The position numbers and the translations under genes were made by a program. This document shows, one piece after another, positions 50,514 through 62,826 of a DNA stretch of 64,000 nt (the stretch's first letter is position 1; every line of letters begins with the position of its first letter). Below the pieces are notes generated by a model. It was given only the letters and a program-made list of their open reading frames with translations. It was not told the DNA's origin and searched no databases. Source of the DNA: Dentipellis sp. KUC8613 (taxonomy: Eukaryota > Basidiomycota > Agaricomycetes > Russulales > Hericiaceae); the NCBI GenBank assembly GCA_002286715.1, contig NSJX01000038.1, positions 186,001 to 250,000 of the forward strand, given 5' to 3'.

Positions 50514-52561
50514 TTAGAGCCCAACCGCCGCCTTGAGCTTGGAGAAGTTGGGCGTGCCGAGGCCCGTGACGGGGTCCCAGCCGGCCTTCGCGGGGAAGCC
50601 GTTGGTGTTGCAGCCGGGGTTGTCGCCGGACGTGATGTCGTTGAACGCGCTCGCGCCGGTGGAGTACAGGAAGGGGTTGAGGAACCCGAGCGGGCTCTTG
50701 CCCGCGGCGATGAGGCCGTCGTTGAGCAGGCCGACGACGGACGCGAAGATCGGGCTGGAGCAGCTCGTGCCGTCGACCGCGGTGAGCTCGCCGTCGAGCA
50801 CGATCTCGACGTCCTGGCCGATTGCGGAGACGTCGGGGAAGCCGCGGCCGGAGGCGTTGAAGAGCCCGCGGTTGGTGCTGCCGAGCGCGCTCAGGTAGCT
50901 GGAGACAGCGCTCGCCTGGTAGTCTGGGATACCGAAGTAGTTGGAGAAGCCACCGGAGGAGAGGGTCGCGGCGCTCTCGGTGCCGCTGCGCGAGACGGTG
51001 GTAGCACCGACGGCGGTGTGGCTAGAGATTCTCCTCAGCAGCTGCGGAATTCGCTATAAAGAGACAGACGTACAAGGGGCAGCCACCAGGGAAGGCGGGG
51101 ATGAAAGTGCGGCAGCTCTCGCCCGGCTGGCCACCACCGACACCACCATCACCGGAGGCGAAGAGGACGGAGACACCACGAGCGCCGAGCTGAGCGTAGG
51201 CGTTGCAGAGGTTACTATTTGATGTGATCATGGGTAAGACTCCAGATACGAATAAATGCTGGGAAAAGACTCACGTGGCGACAGAGCGCGAGAGCTGGTT
51301 CTCGTCAAAGCCGTACGAAGTGGTGAGCACTTGCGGCGGGTTAGACTCGTCGAGAAGGAAGTTGATGATATCGAGGAAGCCGTCGACGCCGTCCTTCGTG
51401 TTCTCGCCGACAAAGACGAAGACGTTGGGGACGCCGGTCGCGAGACCGATAGTATATTGCACATCGAGGTTCTAGTAACCAGGTCAGCACAGGTATGGCT
51501 CCGAAATCGAGGGAAAACGCACAGCCTCGATGATGTCGTCGCCAGAGCCACCAGGGTTGCGGCCGTTGTCGACAGACTGGGACGTGAAGGTCGTCGACGA
51601 GGAGATGTCGGGACGGGTGCGCTGGAGGAAAGTCTATCCACGAAGCATCAGTCAGCCTCACACAGGATTGCGGGAAACAGCGCAAACTGACCCTCAAGTC
51701 CTGGCTGTTGGGGAACTGAGGGTAGAACCCGGAGACACCGATCGCGTTGGACTTCTGCGTCGCCGCGGTGGTGGGGATGCCGTAGAGCGACTGGAGGCAC
51801 GCGGGGGTGACAGCGCCGCTGCCGCAGGACGCGGCTGCGCCGCTGGCAGTGATGTTCTGCACCGACGGGGAGATCGGGTGGCTGATGATGGGACGCTTGA
51901 TGTCGGGCGCAGGGAAACTGCAGCATCAAGAAGATCAGGGCTATATTGCATGGGATACTGAGAGAAGCACGCACGAGACGGTCGGGTGCACGAAGTCGAG
52001 GTGGCCCTTGAGCGCAGCGGGGATCGAGTACTGCATCGTGCGCACGGACTGCGTGTTCGTCTTCTCGTGCGTGAAGGTGGCGAACTGCGTGTCGAACATC
52101 GCGTTCGCCTGCTTCACGGTCGTCTGGATGCTGAGCCAGTCGCCGGCGGGCGAGATCGTCGCGGACGTCAGGTTGTTCGACTGCAACCAGTCCTTGACCG
52201 CGGACACGCTCTCGGGGGCGGGAGCGATGAACTGCTCGACCTACAGGGAAAATCCGGGTGAGTGACACGTCCACGAGACACCGTCAAGAAAAGTGCGTAC
52301 CTCCTCCTTGGACAAGTGCTGGCCGTACTGGTCGCTGCTGGGCGTGCTGACGGCGTACAGCGCCTTCTCGAGACCGGCAAAGTCGCTCTGGACGAGACCG
52401 AGACGCAGCGTGAGCTGCTGGTCCTCGGGTGCAGCGCCGACCTTGGTGAAGCCGGACGGGACGCTGCTGCGCGACTCGTGCACCTGCAGGTCGCGGTAGA
52501 CGTGCGGCGACGCACAGGCGAGGGTGACGAGCGACAGGAAGAAGAGCGAGAACTTGGCCAT
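50514..52561 (-). CDS. Sedolisin (S53) serine-carboxyl peptidase A
   Basis: Seven exons: 52561-52301, 52240-51975, 51917-51692, 51633-51523, 51471-51275, 51214-51074, 51021-50514; 569 residues. A signal peptide (about 18 residues) is followed by the long activation propeptide of the family (FAGLEKALYAVSTPSSDQYG, APESVSAVKDWL). The catalytic domain has Glu287 and Asp291 (EANLD), the oxyanion Asp376 (FASGDGG) and the nucleophile Ser487 in GTSCSSP. The calcium-site region FNDITSGDNPGC and VTGLGTPNFSKLK end the protein. Sedolisins are acidic secreted endo- or tripeptidyl-peptidases that work in the acid medium made by wood-decay fungi. It is tandem with GH74 and is the paralogue of the sedolisin at 56.5 kb. 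Confidence 0.95.
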
Positions 52562-54720
52562 TGCTGCTCGGGTGGGAGGGTGGAGTGGAGGAGACTGCTG
52601 TCCTTGGGGTTTGCAGAAACCATAGAGTCGTTTTATAGTGTTTTGCTCTGTGCTGCAATGACGCGATGCTGGCGTTCAGAGTATGGTCTACATGTGGAGA
52701 AGAGGCCTTTCTTCCCCACCGGAGGAAGCGTCCATGTGATGCATCCCGGGGGCGAACTGAGGGTCGAAGGGACTTCTGCGGCATAGATGTCTTTCGAAGG
52801 CAAGAAGATCCCTGTCGAGCACCTGCGATCTGCGCAGACGCATGTGGGCTCGAAGACCTGTCGCCGATATCGACGAAGAGAGCTCATGGTCAGAAAGTCA
52901 GGATACACCGCGAGACGAGAAGCCACCTCGTGGGCAGTCGCGTGCTTTTTGATTGGAAGCCAGCGTCGAAGGCTGATAGAATGGGCCATACGCGACGTGC
53001 AGGGCAACCGCGAGCCGCCTCAGCGTCAGAATTGCAGATGTATAGAATCCTTCCATACGGTCACGGAGTAAAAAGACAATGTGGCAGTGAGTCCATTGGC
53101 CCTGGTAGACAGTTCGAAGCCAGCTCGCAAAAGTAGCTTGCAGCGATAAGAGCCAAGCACATTGCACCAGGTTCTAAAAATAGAGGGCGTTGTGGCAGGG
53201 GCCACGCGGTCATGAAGTTTGGGGATGAAATGATGGCTGGCCATGCGAGATGCTGGTCGCTGTACCAAAGACTCGACATCAGCACAGATAGCAGGAAATC
53301 AGCATTGGCTTGCCGGTGGCGTACAACATTGGTGCTCTTGGGCTGGAGATCTACAGCTCTTGGCACGCCGTTCAGCCTACAACCCCGCAGAAGACGTAGC
53401 TGCAACATCGCTCGTGCCCAAACCACCAGGCAGTTCCACAGAGAGAGCACATGACATCGGAGCTTTCAGAGCACGAATACGACACCGCATGGTATCGAAA
53501 CGTGCTTGGGAAATTCAGACCGAAAGGCGTCGAGGCACTCTCGAGGATTTTGTCACCATCCGAGAGGCAGCTTGGATTCATATTGAATGCGTATGCCCTG
53601 CACTTCCAGGATCAGAAAAGTGGGTCCTATCGAATCGCAAGATAACCCGCCAGCTCACCTCGGCATGGTATGCTAAGGGTCACTCTCCAGAACCGAGCCA
53701 TGGAGGGGCACTGAGAGCCTCTGTAAGCTCCCTGCCACCGGCGTGAGAGCACTACACTCGGGGATGATGGTCGTTATGATCGAACGGGAGCATCGGGGAC
53801 TCATATTCCCGGGTCCCTAGATGTAACATAGAACCTGTTGGCGTTGTGAGAACGTCGGAGCCGCGGCGAACAAGGCGCAGGTTCGCACCGAGGACAGTCA
53901 CCACTATTTGACAAGTCAAGTCGGCTGGGCCGCCCAAGGAGAAAAACCGGCCGTCGTAAGGCAGCTCTCAGGTGCGTGGACTGGGATTTCACTGTAGGAG
54001 ATGTGGCAGTTGAGATCATAGCGAAGCAAGCAGGTACGAACGAACATACATCTATGGCAGATACTAAGACGTCGACGTCCTCTGATGTCCAGCGGTTCCG
54101 GTTCGTCTGATGCAAGTGTGGTCGATGAGAAATTCTATGAAAAGTGTTGAAATACACACAAATGGGCCTGAGCATGCACGCGCTACCCACCTGCACAGAG
54201 GATGGAGTTTCCTCCTATCGCATGACCACCCGAGATAAAAGAGTTAAAATTCCGCGCTGAAGATGAGGACTCGTCGTAGACCACCGTGGTCACTGGTCAG
54301 GGTCGGAGGAGGTGCCTACAACGGTGGGAATCGCGGAGAATTTGCACCCGTCCTGGTGATGTGTCGACAATACTAGTCGTCGGACAGACCTATCGACGTA
54401 TCAGTAGCGTATAGCCTCGGGCTGAGGCCTTTGAGGATGATACACGGCTGAGTTGACGAGAATTCAACTGTAGGCTGCCACTGCCATAGCTGGCGAATGA
54501 GGTCTTTTGGCCGGTCCGGCAGTCCGATCCGGCCCGGACCTCGGCTAGTATGCAAACATTCGTACTTCAACGGAACCAAATTGAACATTCAAACATTCGA
54601 CTCGCAACCTCCTCCAACACCATTATAGCTTTTATCAAGACGATATCCCCGGCCACAAAAAAAATACCACAAGAGCCCATAATCTATGAGTAGCATCCTA
54701 AGTCAGTCCACAAAACTAAA
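52562..54720. other. Gene-free interval
   Basis: 2.2 kb between the sedolisin A start and the homeodomain gene stop. The right-hand part shows no coding sequence; the part next to sedolisin A is its promoter. No repeat recognised. Confidence 0.55.
52631..52637 (-). promoter_or_regulatory. TATA box
   Basis: TATAAAA on the minus strand, about 70 bp before the sedolisin A start codon. Confidence 0.6.
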
Positions 54721-56041
54721 CTAATCCGAACTCTCTTCTTTCACGACTACCTGCACCAACCGCTCGACGTCACGCGTTGAAGATACTTCCGCCTCCTCAG
54801 GCAACGGAATCAACCCAACGTCCGCACACGATTTCTGCATAGCCTCCACCTCGTCCTTCGTCGGGCCCTCCGCGAGCCACGCCCTGAGTTCCTCTTCGAA
54901 GTCCATGACGCTCTCTTCGTCTCCCGTTGCTTGCTGCAGTGGATCGAAGGCGGGGATTACATACTCGAGAGGAGAAGAAAGATGTTTGTTGTTGTATTCC
55001 GCGACGAGGAAGTCTTGGCCTGTCGATGACCAAGTGAGGGCTTTTTGAGTAAGAATCTCTATCTCGGCTGCGAAATTCAATTCTGGAGACGATAGCGATG
55101 TTTTAAGGACTCAACTTACCAAGCTCAGCCTCTGTTAGGCCGGTGCACCAGTTACAGTTGCAAACAGAGGGTTCAGAGACTTGAACCGTCGCGTTTTTGC
55201 CAGGAACGGGACGGCTTGACGCGTTTTGATCGTCATCTCCGTAAACCGAGCTCGAGCAAGAAGACGCCCTATCATCATCGGAGAGCGTAGGCGTAGGAAG
55301 GGACGGAGAAGAAGGCGGCAGTGGGCTCGACGCGAACAGATCGGAGAACCGGTCCTCGTAGCTCCCATAACAGCAGTGAAGAGTGTTTGGATTTGCTGAG
55401 GCGCGTGAACCAGAGCCTGCAAGCGCGTTGTATGCGAAGCCAGATGAAAGCGGGGCATGACCGGAAGAAGACATATTGTCGAAGGGAGAAGGGCGAGTAT
55501 ATGCGCGTTTTTTGTGAGTCACTGGGGAAGGCGTTGGCGTAGAGGGCAGAGTATCCGAGGAGGGCAAGAGAGTGCTGTCCGAGTGCGGCCAGCTCTTATA
55601 GAAATAGCCTGTCTCACTCCATGGTGCGGTTCGCGAGGCGTCCACAATGCCCTCATGCAGATCAGCAGAGCCCACAATTGTCGCATCAGAGGGAAACAAA
55701 GGCATCAAAGGCGCAACGTGCTCTGTCTTGACGCGCTTCCAGGGCCGATTGTCCTCCTCGGCCACATCCACATCTCCAAGAATATCCTGCCGTCGGGGCG
55801 TAGAAGGAAAATCAACTGGAAGGTCATACTGGTCCTCGGGGACAGGGGCGCCAGATCTGCGAAGTTTGTTTTTAGCGCGCTGGAACCAGTTGTGGACGGG
55901 GCCGGCATTGAGGTTGCGTGCTTTGGCCCAGGCGCGGCGCGATTGAATGGAGGGAGTGCGTTTGTCGGCCTTCCAGATCTGGGAGAGTTCGGCTTTGTCG
56001 TGCGGAGACAGGATATTTCGTTTTGGAAAGTCAGAATCCAT
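54721..56041 (-). CDS. Atypical homeodomain protein
   Basis: Two exons, 56041-55120 and 55082-54721; 427 residues. The start is the ATG of MDSDFPKRNIL, just before the domain. Residues about 9-63 form a homeodomain-like three-helix unit: LSPHDKAELSQIWKADKRTP, then SRRAWAKARNLNAGPVHNWF and QRAKNKLRR. Trp52-Phe53 of the third helix are kept, but the residue aligned with the near-invariant Asn51 of homeodomains is Arg. The rest is Ser/Pro-rich, with a basic nuclear-localisation-like PWKRVKTE, a short Cys motif (VCNCNWC) and an acidic C-terminus (EESVMDFEEELRAWLAEG) that could activate transcription. It lies between the two sedolisin genes on the same strand. Targets are unknown; this is not a typical mating-type HD1/HD2 gene. 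Confidence 0.8.
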
Positions 56042-56519
56042 AGAAACCAGGGCGCATATAGCAGGGTCAGGACGAGAGAGAGAGAGAGATAACTGATAGC
56101 AGGCCGAGAGCGACAAGGCGAGCAAGACGGTCAAGAGTCAGAAAAAGAGAGATCCAAGTGAGCTATTGGCTTTGAGAGAGCGAGAATGTCGTGACAAGTA
56201 TGAATGCAGGATGAGAGAGACAGAGGAGCAAGTTAGAGTGAGCGTGTGCGGGGAACGCGTCAAGGTCCGCATCTGGCAGTCAAGCAGACGCGGAGCCGGG
56301 CTCATTAGCGCCGGAGACAGACGACTGAATATCCTGCACCTCAGCCACGCGCATCGTCTACACCTTTCCCTTCCATATTATCTCTTGATGGTAAATCTGT
56401 CAATCCATATGCAAAAAATACAGCAAGAAACCCACAAATACAAAAGTCGACCAGATACATCACCAAACCGAACCCGGGATTCATCACGTCGTTAGAAAAC
56501 GGAATGAAATCAGCTCAGA
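56042..56519. promoter_or_regulatory. Upstream region of the homeodomain gene
   Basis: 478 bp between the homeodomain gene start and the sedolisin B stop. It includes a GA repeat (about 56079-56090) which on the gene's strand is a CT leader. Confidence 0.55.
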
Positions 56520-58665
56520 TTACAACCCAGCGGCAACCTTCATCTTCGTGTAGTTTGGCGTTCCAAGACCAGTCACCTAGGTGCGCATATAGTCAGGTAT
56601 ATCCCAACCAGATTGATGCACCAGCGAATACGTACCGGGTCCCATCCCTCTCTCGCCGTGAAACCCATAGTGAAGCACCCCGGATTATACCCTGCCAACT
56701 CGAAGCGTAAGCACCTACCACCCATTCTGAGTCCAAAGCCACTCACCCGACGTGATATCGTTGAACGCATCCGGATTCGCATATATAAACGGGTTCAAGA
56801 ACCCAAGCGGCGCCTTGCCTGCACTAATAAGCTCGTCGTTCAACAGTGCCACGATACTCGCCACGATCGGGCTCGACGCGCTCGTCCCGCCCGTGCTCAT
56901 CGCCTGCCCCTGATACACGATGGCAATGTTCTCCCCTGCCGCCGCCAGGTCGGGGAACCCGCGCCCGGAGGCGTTGTACTTCCCCTGGTAGGTGCTGCCG
57001 AGCGAGCTGAGGAAGGCGGGCACGGCGGTCGACTGGTACGATGGGCGCGGGAACCAGGAGGAGAACCCGCCGCCTGAGATGAAGTCGCCTGTCTCGGGCA
57101 CGCCGGTCGTCGCGCCGATGGCGGTGACGCTGATGTCGAGTGAATATTGAGATCAGGTGGGAACGAGAGGCGGCGTACTAAGGGCAGGACGAAGGGAACG
57201 TTGCGCCAAAGTTGCTGCAGGACGTGCCCTGGTCTCCACAAACGCCTTCATCGCCTGACGCAAACAGCATGGAGACACCACGCGCCCCAAGCTGTGCGTA
57301 CGCATTGCACAGCGCCCTGTATCCATGCATGAGTACGACTTCTCCCTTGCAAGGAAGGGTGTACGCACGAGCCGAGCGAATATGGGAAGTCGTTCTCACC
57401 GTAGCCATAGCTCGTGGTGACGACGCTCGGCGGGTTCTCCTGTGCCAGGAGCAGGTTCGTCGAGTCCATGAACCCGTCTACCTCATCCACGTCATTCCCC
57501 ACAGAGATGAACACCGCCGGTACGCCAGCTGCGACGCCGACAGTATATTGAATATCCAGATCCTTTTTTATCGAACTGATCAGCCAGATTCCGGAAGCAA
57601 ACACGAGCAACTTACCGCTTCGGACCCAGCTTGGCTGCTTCCCTGCGGGTTCTCACCGCCGTTGATGCTCTGCACTGAGAAATTGGTAGACGAAGACAGG
57701 TCGGGGCGGTACTTCTGCAGGAACGTCTGTGCATCTCTATTCAGCTTCGGGTCCAACTTGGTCGATTCAGTACTGACCGCAAGGTCCTGTTCGTTGGCGT
57801 ATTGGCCGACGTAGCCCGTCACGCCTAGCTGGGTCGTACTCTGCTCCCCACAGGTCTTGGGGATGTTGTACATCGCTTGCAGACATTGTGGCGTGATGGA
57901 ACTCGCGCAGGAACTGGGGATCCCAGTGGCGTTGCTGGGGCTGCTCGAGGGTTCGTCTAGCATCGATATCTTCGTATTCTGCGAAACAGTGGACCTCGGG
58001 AAGCTAGTGAAGGTAGGCATTGCATCCCGCATCAGTATCTATTCTGTTCATCTTCGCCGGTAGGGAGAGACTTACGCGGTTGTCGGGTGTACGAACTGAA
58101 TGGCCCCGTGCAGGGCATCGGGGAGAGAGTATGAAAGCGTACGTACAGCCTGCTTTCCGGTGTCGACGTGCTCAAAGTGAGTGAAGTCCGCACTCAGCAA
58201 TTCGTTCGCCTGCTGGACAGTAGCGTTTATGGAAAGCCAGTCACCAGCCGGGGATGCAGACGCAGATGTCAGATTGTGCGACGCAAGCCATGCCTTGACT
58301 GCCTTGACTGTGTCAGGCGACGGCGCGACGAATGCTTCAACCTAAGCACGGAGATCAGCACGATCGAGCGTTGAAGAGTAAATTGTGATACTCACTTCCT
58401 GTTTCGACAGATGCTGTCCATATTTTGAGTTTCCAGGCGTGCTGACGTCGTATAGAGCCTTTTCGAGACCAGCGAAGTTGCTCTGTGCGAGACCTATACG
58501 CAGAGACAGAGGATGGTCCGGCGATGCGGCGCCTACAGCAACAAAATTCCGCGGAGCACTATCGCGTTTCTCAAAGACGCGCATGTTCATCCTGGTCCGT
58601 GGGGCGGCGGCGCAGACGGAAGAAACCAGCCAAGCAACGGCAAAACAGGCCTTGGGCAGAATCAT
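56520..58665 (-). CDS. Sedolisin (S53) serine-carboxyl peptidase B
   Basis: Nine exons: 58665-58396, 58341-58076, 58003-57778, 57726-57616, 57562-57369, 57316-57179, 57129-56747, 56691-56636, 56576-56520; 566 residues. A signal peptide (ending about VCAA) is followed by the activation propeptide (FAGLEKALYDVSTPGNSKYG). Catalytic residues are present: Glu290 and Asp294 (EADLD), Asp378 (FASGDEG) and Ser485 in GTSASSP. The calcium region FNDITSGYNPGC and VTGLGTPNYTKMK end the protein. The first six introns match those of sedolisin A in position and phase; two extra introns interrupt the last part. It is a secreted acid protease and appears active. Confidence 0.95.
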
Positions 58666-59618
58666 CGCGATGAGACGAGACGGGTGCGGTTCGCTCGCGT
58701 GGCGAGCGAGCTAAATATGATGCATGGGGTATTTAACATTTAGCGACGAGCTGGCAGGAGCAGGGGCGTTCGTCCTTCCAGAGTACGCTTCTCGTGCGCG
58801 TGCCTCGTCGATGGGGCGATTGCGACTGGCCCGCGACCATGTGAGCGATAGGTCGCTACCACAGGTCAGCGGATGTCGCGACGGTATTGGATGGCGAGGG
58901 GGCAACGGACGTCCGATGAAGCGCATCTGCCGATGTATGTCAGAACTTTCCGCGCACTCGCCTGTCCTGTCCAGGGCGCGCGGCGTAGTTCAAAGCTGGC
59001 ATCCCTAATGCGTCGTCTTGTCAGTTCCACGAGGTGAGTGTACAGACCTGTGACATGGTGAATCCCATGGAATGCGAGGTGTAGCTGTAGAAGGTGTCTC
59101 TGCGCGCAATTGGTTGCTATCAGTCGTCCAAGCCAAGCTGATAATAGGACAAGACCGCGAGGATGTGGAGCTGGCAGGCTTCCTCCTAACCAGAATCTAA
59201 GGCTTCAAAGCTCCTAACCTCGTGATATGGTTCAGTTCATCGCTACTGCCAGCGTCACGTCAAAGCATCTTGTCAGCGACCATATCTATACGAGCTTACC
59301 GTACGTGCTACTCTGGTCCATTTGCTGCGTTCATCCTCCCTCGAGAATCGCTGAGCACCGTGCAAAAGCCTGACGCCGCGACTGCGGATCAGAAACATCC
59401 GATGCAGAATTCAAACTGCGCCTCGCCCTGCGCCGGAGTCTTCAGCTAAGCTTTATGACTGCCGATTGTCCCACCCTTGACTCGAGTGACGCCTTCCTCA
59501 AACCTCGAGTCAGCGTACCTTCGGCGCCGCTGGACAGTCTATAAGTCTTCAAGGATCAAAAGCCGGAAGTCAGCCAACTTCCGTTGTCGACTGCGTTGAC
59601 CTCCTGTCGTACGCGCCG
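58666..59618. promoter_or_regulatory. Divergent upstream region of sedolisin B and the MFS gene
   Basis: 953 bp between two divergent starts. No clear TATA box for either gene; no other gene. Confidence 0.5.
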
Positions 59619-61675
59619 ATGTCTGAAGCTGAAGAATCGCCGCTGCTGGGTACCACGCCTCCTGCACCGTACGGTAGTGCAGATGAACGCGTTCAAGAAG
59701 AGGCCATAGAACACGATGCGGTGTATAAACGCTTCAAGCCCGCGAAGAAGCGCGTTATCGTCGCCCTCGTGTCCTGGGCAGGTTTACTACCCCGTACGTC
59801 GCCTCGCCGCACGTTTACCGCATGAAACCTTAGCATCTCCACAGTCTTCGTATCTGGCTCCTTCGTGCCCTCAATTCCTGAGGTCGCCCGCGAGTTTGAT
59901 TCCACAGGCCCCATCATCAAGTAAGTGCTTCTCTACCGCGACGCTAGTGACTCATGCACCCGCGCTAACGCCTTGCGCCTTGCGCCCGCAGCCTCGCGGT
60001 CAGCTTATCGATCTTCGCAGTCGCACTCGGCACGCTCGTCTGGGCGACGTACTCCGGCTTCTGTGCGCCCCGTCCTTAATCTCCCCGCACGATCCATATC
60101 TGACCAGACGTCGACGCTATCGCGCTTGTAGATGGCCGGCGTCCCATCTATCTCGTCTCGACGCCCGTCCTCGCCCTCGGCTCGCTAGGCGTCTCGCTCT
60201 CGCGCTCCGTGCCGGAACTCATGGTCTGGCGCTTTGTGCAGGCGTTCGGGTCGGGCAGCGGGATGTCCGTAGGCGGGGGCGTCATTGGGGATATCTACCG
60301 GCTCGAGGAGCGAGGCAGCGTGATGGGCATATTTTTTGCCTTCTGCCTCACCGGTACGCCCCTTCTGCGCGTTCGCTTAGTTCGGCAGCTAATAGAGGTG
60401 GCATGTAGGGCCGGCGCTGGCACCACTGGCAGGCGGGCTCGCCACGCACTACGCGTCGTGGCGCGTGATGCAATTCGCGCTCTTCGTAGCCGCGATTATT
60501 GCGTACCTGCTCATGTTCTTCTTCCTACCCGAAACGAGCCAGCCGCATGCGCGTGGTGTAGACAAGTTGGACCGCTGGCGGTGGGTGTGGCTGAATCCGT
60601 TCAGGAGCATGATGTGGTTCAGAAGTCCCAACCTACTGTTGCTCGTAAGTCGCCCTCCTTAACCCAGCGAGATGTTCATATTGAACCTCGATGCAGTGTC
60701 TCGTTGGCTCGTTCGTTCTGATAACCGATTATGGTGAGTGGGGCACAGCTGGAGCGAATGAAGACCTGACCGCGATTCAGTGCTGCTGATCCCGCTGGCG
60801 TACACGGTTGTGAGTAGCAGGACGCCATGACCACGAGGCCCTTTTCTTATTAGAACGCGAATGACAGGGCAAACGATACGATATCACGAATGAGGCGCTC
60901 ATCGGCGCCTTTTTCCTGCCTGCAGGCCTCGGCAACATTAGTACGCCCGCACGCTCTCCTCGTGGTCAGATCAAGCAATGCTGACAGCGCCGCAGTCGGC
61001 GCTCCGCTCGCAGGGCGCATTTCCGACATCATTGTCGTGCGGTGGAGGAAGAAGCGCGGGGGCGTTTGGGTCCCCGAGGATCGCCTGCGGGGCACGATGG
61101 TGGGTGCGCTCGTGTTCGTGCCGATGTCCGTGCTGCTGTGCGGGATCATCACGCATTACGTGGACGGGAGGGCGGGGGTGGTGCTGAATCTGATATGCCT
61201 GTTTTTCAACGGGATCGGGGTGCGTGGATCATTCATGCTGCAGCGAGCAAGGGTGTCTCATTGCGGCACAGGTGGATTTGGTACTTAGTCCAATGGCGGC
61301 TTACCTGGTGGATATCATGCATTCCAGGAGTGCGGAAGCCATGGCTTCAAATGCGTAAGTTGAGCGTTTCATGGAAACCGATTGACGCTAAGCATGTTGA
61401 ACATCCAGCGGACTGCGGAGTATCTTCACGGCGTTGGCGACAGCGGCAATTTTGCCTTCCATCAACACCTTCGGTGTCCTCGCGACTGACGCGATGGCGG
61501 CTGGGCTCGCGTGGATCGGATGCCTGTACGTCCCGAGCTGTGTTGTACTCACATCTACACGAGGCGGCCTCGCTGAACGCCATTTGTCTGTAGGCTCATG
61601 TGGGCGACAATTCGGTACGGCGATAGGATGCGCGCTTGGGTGGACGTTGGCTTCTCAACGGCAGCCAACAATTAA
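59619..61675 (+). CDS. MFS transporter (DHA1-like drug/H+ antiporter)
   Basis: Twelve exons: 59619-59793, 59845-59920, 59992-60062, 60132-60353, 60409-60644, 60697-60733, 60781-60809, 60868-60940, 60996-61219, 61272-61354, 61409-61525, 61594-61675; 474 residues. A hydrophilic acidic N-terminus (ESPLLGTTPPAPYGSADERV) leads into twelve predicted membrane helices. The loop between helices 2 and 3 has the MFS motif FYGRRPIYL. Helix 4 to 5 has VWRFVQAFGSGSGMSVGGGVIGD, and LAGRISDIIVVRWRK is the matching motif in the second half. Fungal members expel drugs, toxins or metabolites in exchange for protons at the plasma membrane. It is divergent from sedolisin B. The substrate cannot be inferred. Confidence 0.93.
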
Positions 61676-62826
61676 GCATAGACGAAACTTTGCTACGTTC
61701 AGTACGGATATGTAAGTAGAGGCGGTACGTTCGAAGAATGCAAGACCATGAATTGACTTGCGGGGGAGCACAGGCCCCTTTTAAGCACCGCGCTGCCAGT
61801 CGTACCTGCATCGAATGAATCGCTGTGAGTCCCATGTTACGCCTGCGTACGATCTGAACCAAGGTCCGACAGAGGGGAGTACAAGTACTCCATCTGCGTC
61901 GCCGGTGAGCTGGCCTCGCGCCGCACCACGGTTCCTGTTCCGAGGAGGTGCTGTCCTATCTCTACCCGACTATCGCTCGATGCGACAGTGTCTCCCCACG
62001 TTCAGGGCCGCCCAACTCGCGGGCGAAGCACTTCCCTTACCGACCTTAGTGGCGAAGACTATATGCATTGCAGCAACGAGGACGATCATGAACGGTAGCT
62101 ATATATTGTCGAATTCTTCAAGCCTGCTTCCGGCGCACTTGACATGCTATGTCCATGCAGTACCGAGATCCGCGCATTGAAATGACTCGTTCAGCGCGTT
62201 GTGTACGCATAGTGAAAGACATAGGAGTGCACTTCGCAGCTTTTTATAACGCTTGTCAAGTACAAGCCCCGCTTCGCACCACGACCGAATTTGAGACCCT
62301 AAAATCATGGTTGGCTCGAGAGGCGAGCAGCACGAGGGCAGAGGATCCGATGGATATGGACAAGGAACCTAGTAGAGCGCCTGATGCAGTGATTTGGACC
62401 TGCCTAGTAGGGTTCGTGAGAGATGGCGTGAGGTAAAAGAAGACTATTGGTGGCACGAAGTGAGCCGGAGAAAGCAAGTGTGACCAGAGACGTTCAATCA
62501 GATAGGAAAAGCACGAGGCGAGGCGGTGCAGTTGGGAGTGGCTGAGAAACATGCGGCGACGTTCTTGCACCGAGCGAACGTTGTGTCGTGGAAGCGGGCA
62601 ACCACGCTCCTCTCTTCTTGTCTATCCACATCCTCTCTTATACTCTTGCTTCCATCTCCATTGTCTTCACGTTTTGTCATGTCCTTGTATTTTGCTTATT
62701 GAGCCAGGTTTAATCGTGTAAGCATGGATGCGCTCTCTTTGCGCGTCAACCCGACCAACCCACTCTGTTTTCCAGTTCACCAGCCTGCTCGTGGATTCAG
62801 CGATTGGCTGTCGTGCTCTTTGGATC
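61676..62826. other. Intergenic interval with a probable 5'-leader intron
   Basis: 1.15 kb after the MFS stop. The final part holds a probable leader intron of the next gene at 62718-62775 (GTAAGC donor, TTTTCCAG acceptor), so the ATG at 62724 lies inside an intron and is not a start. No other gene is visible. Confidence 0.55.
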
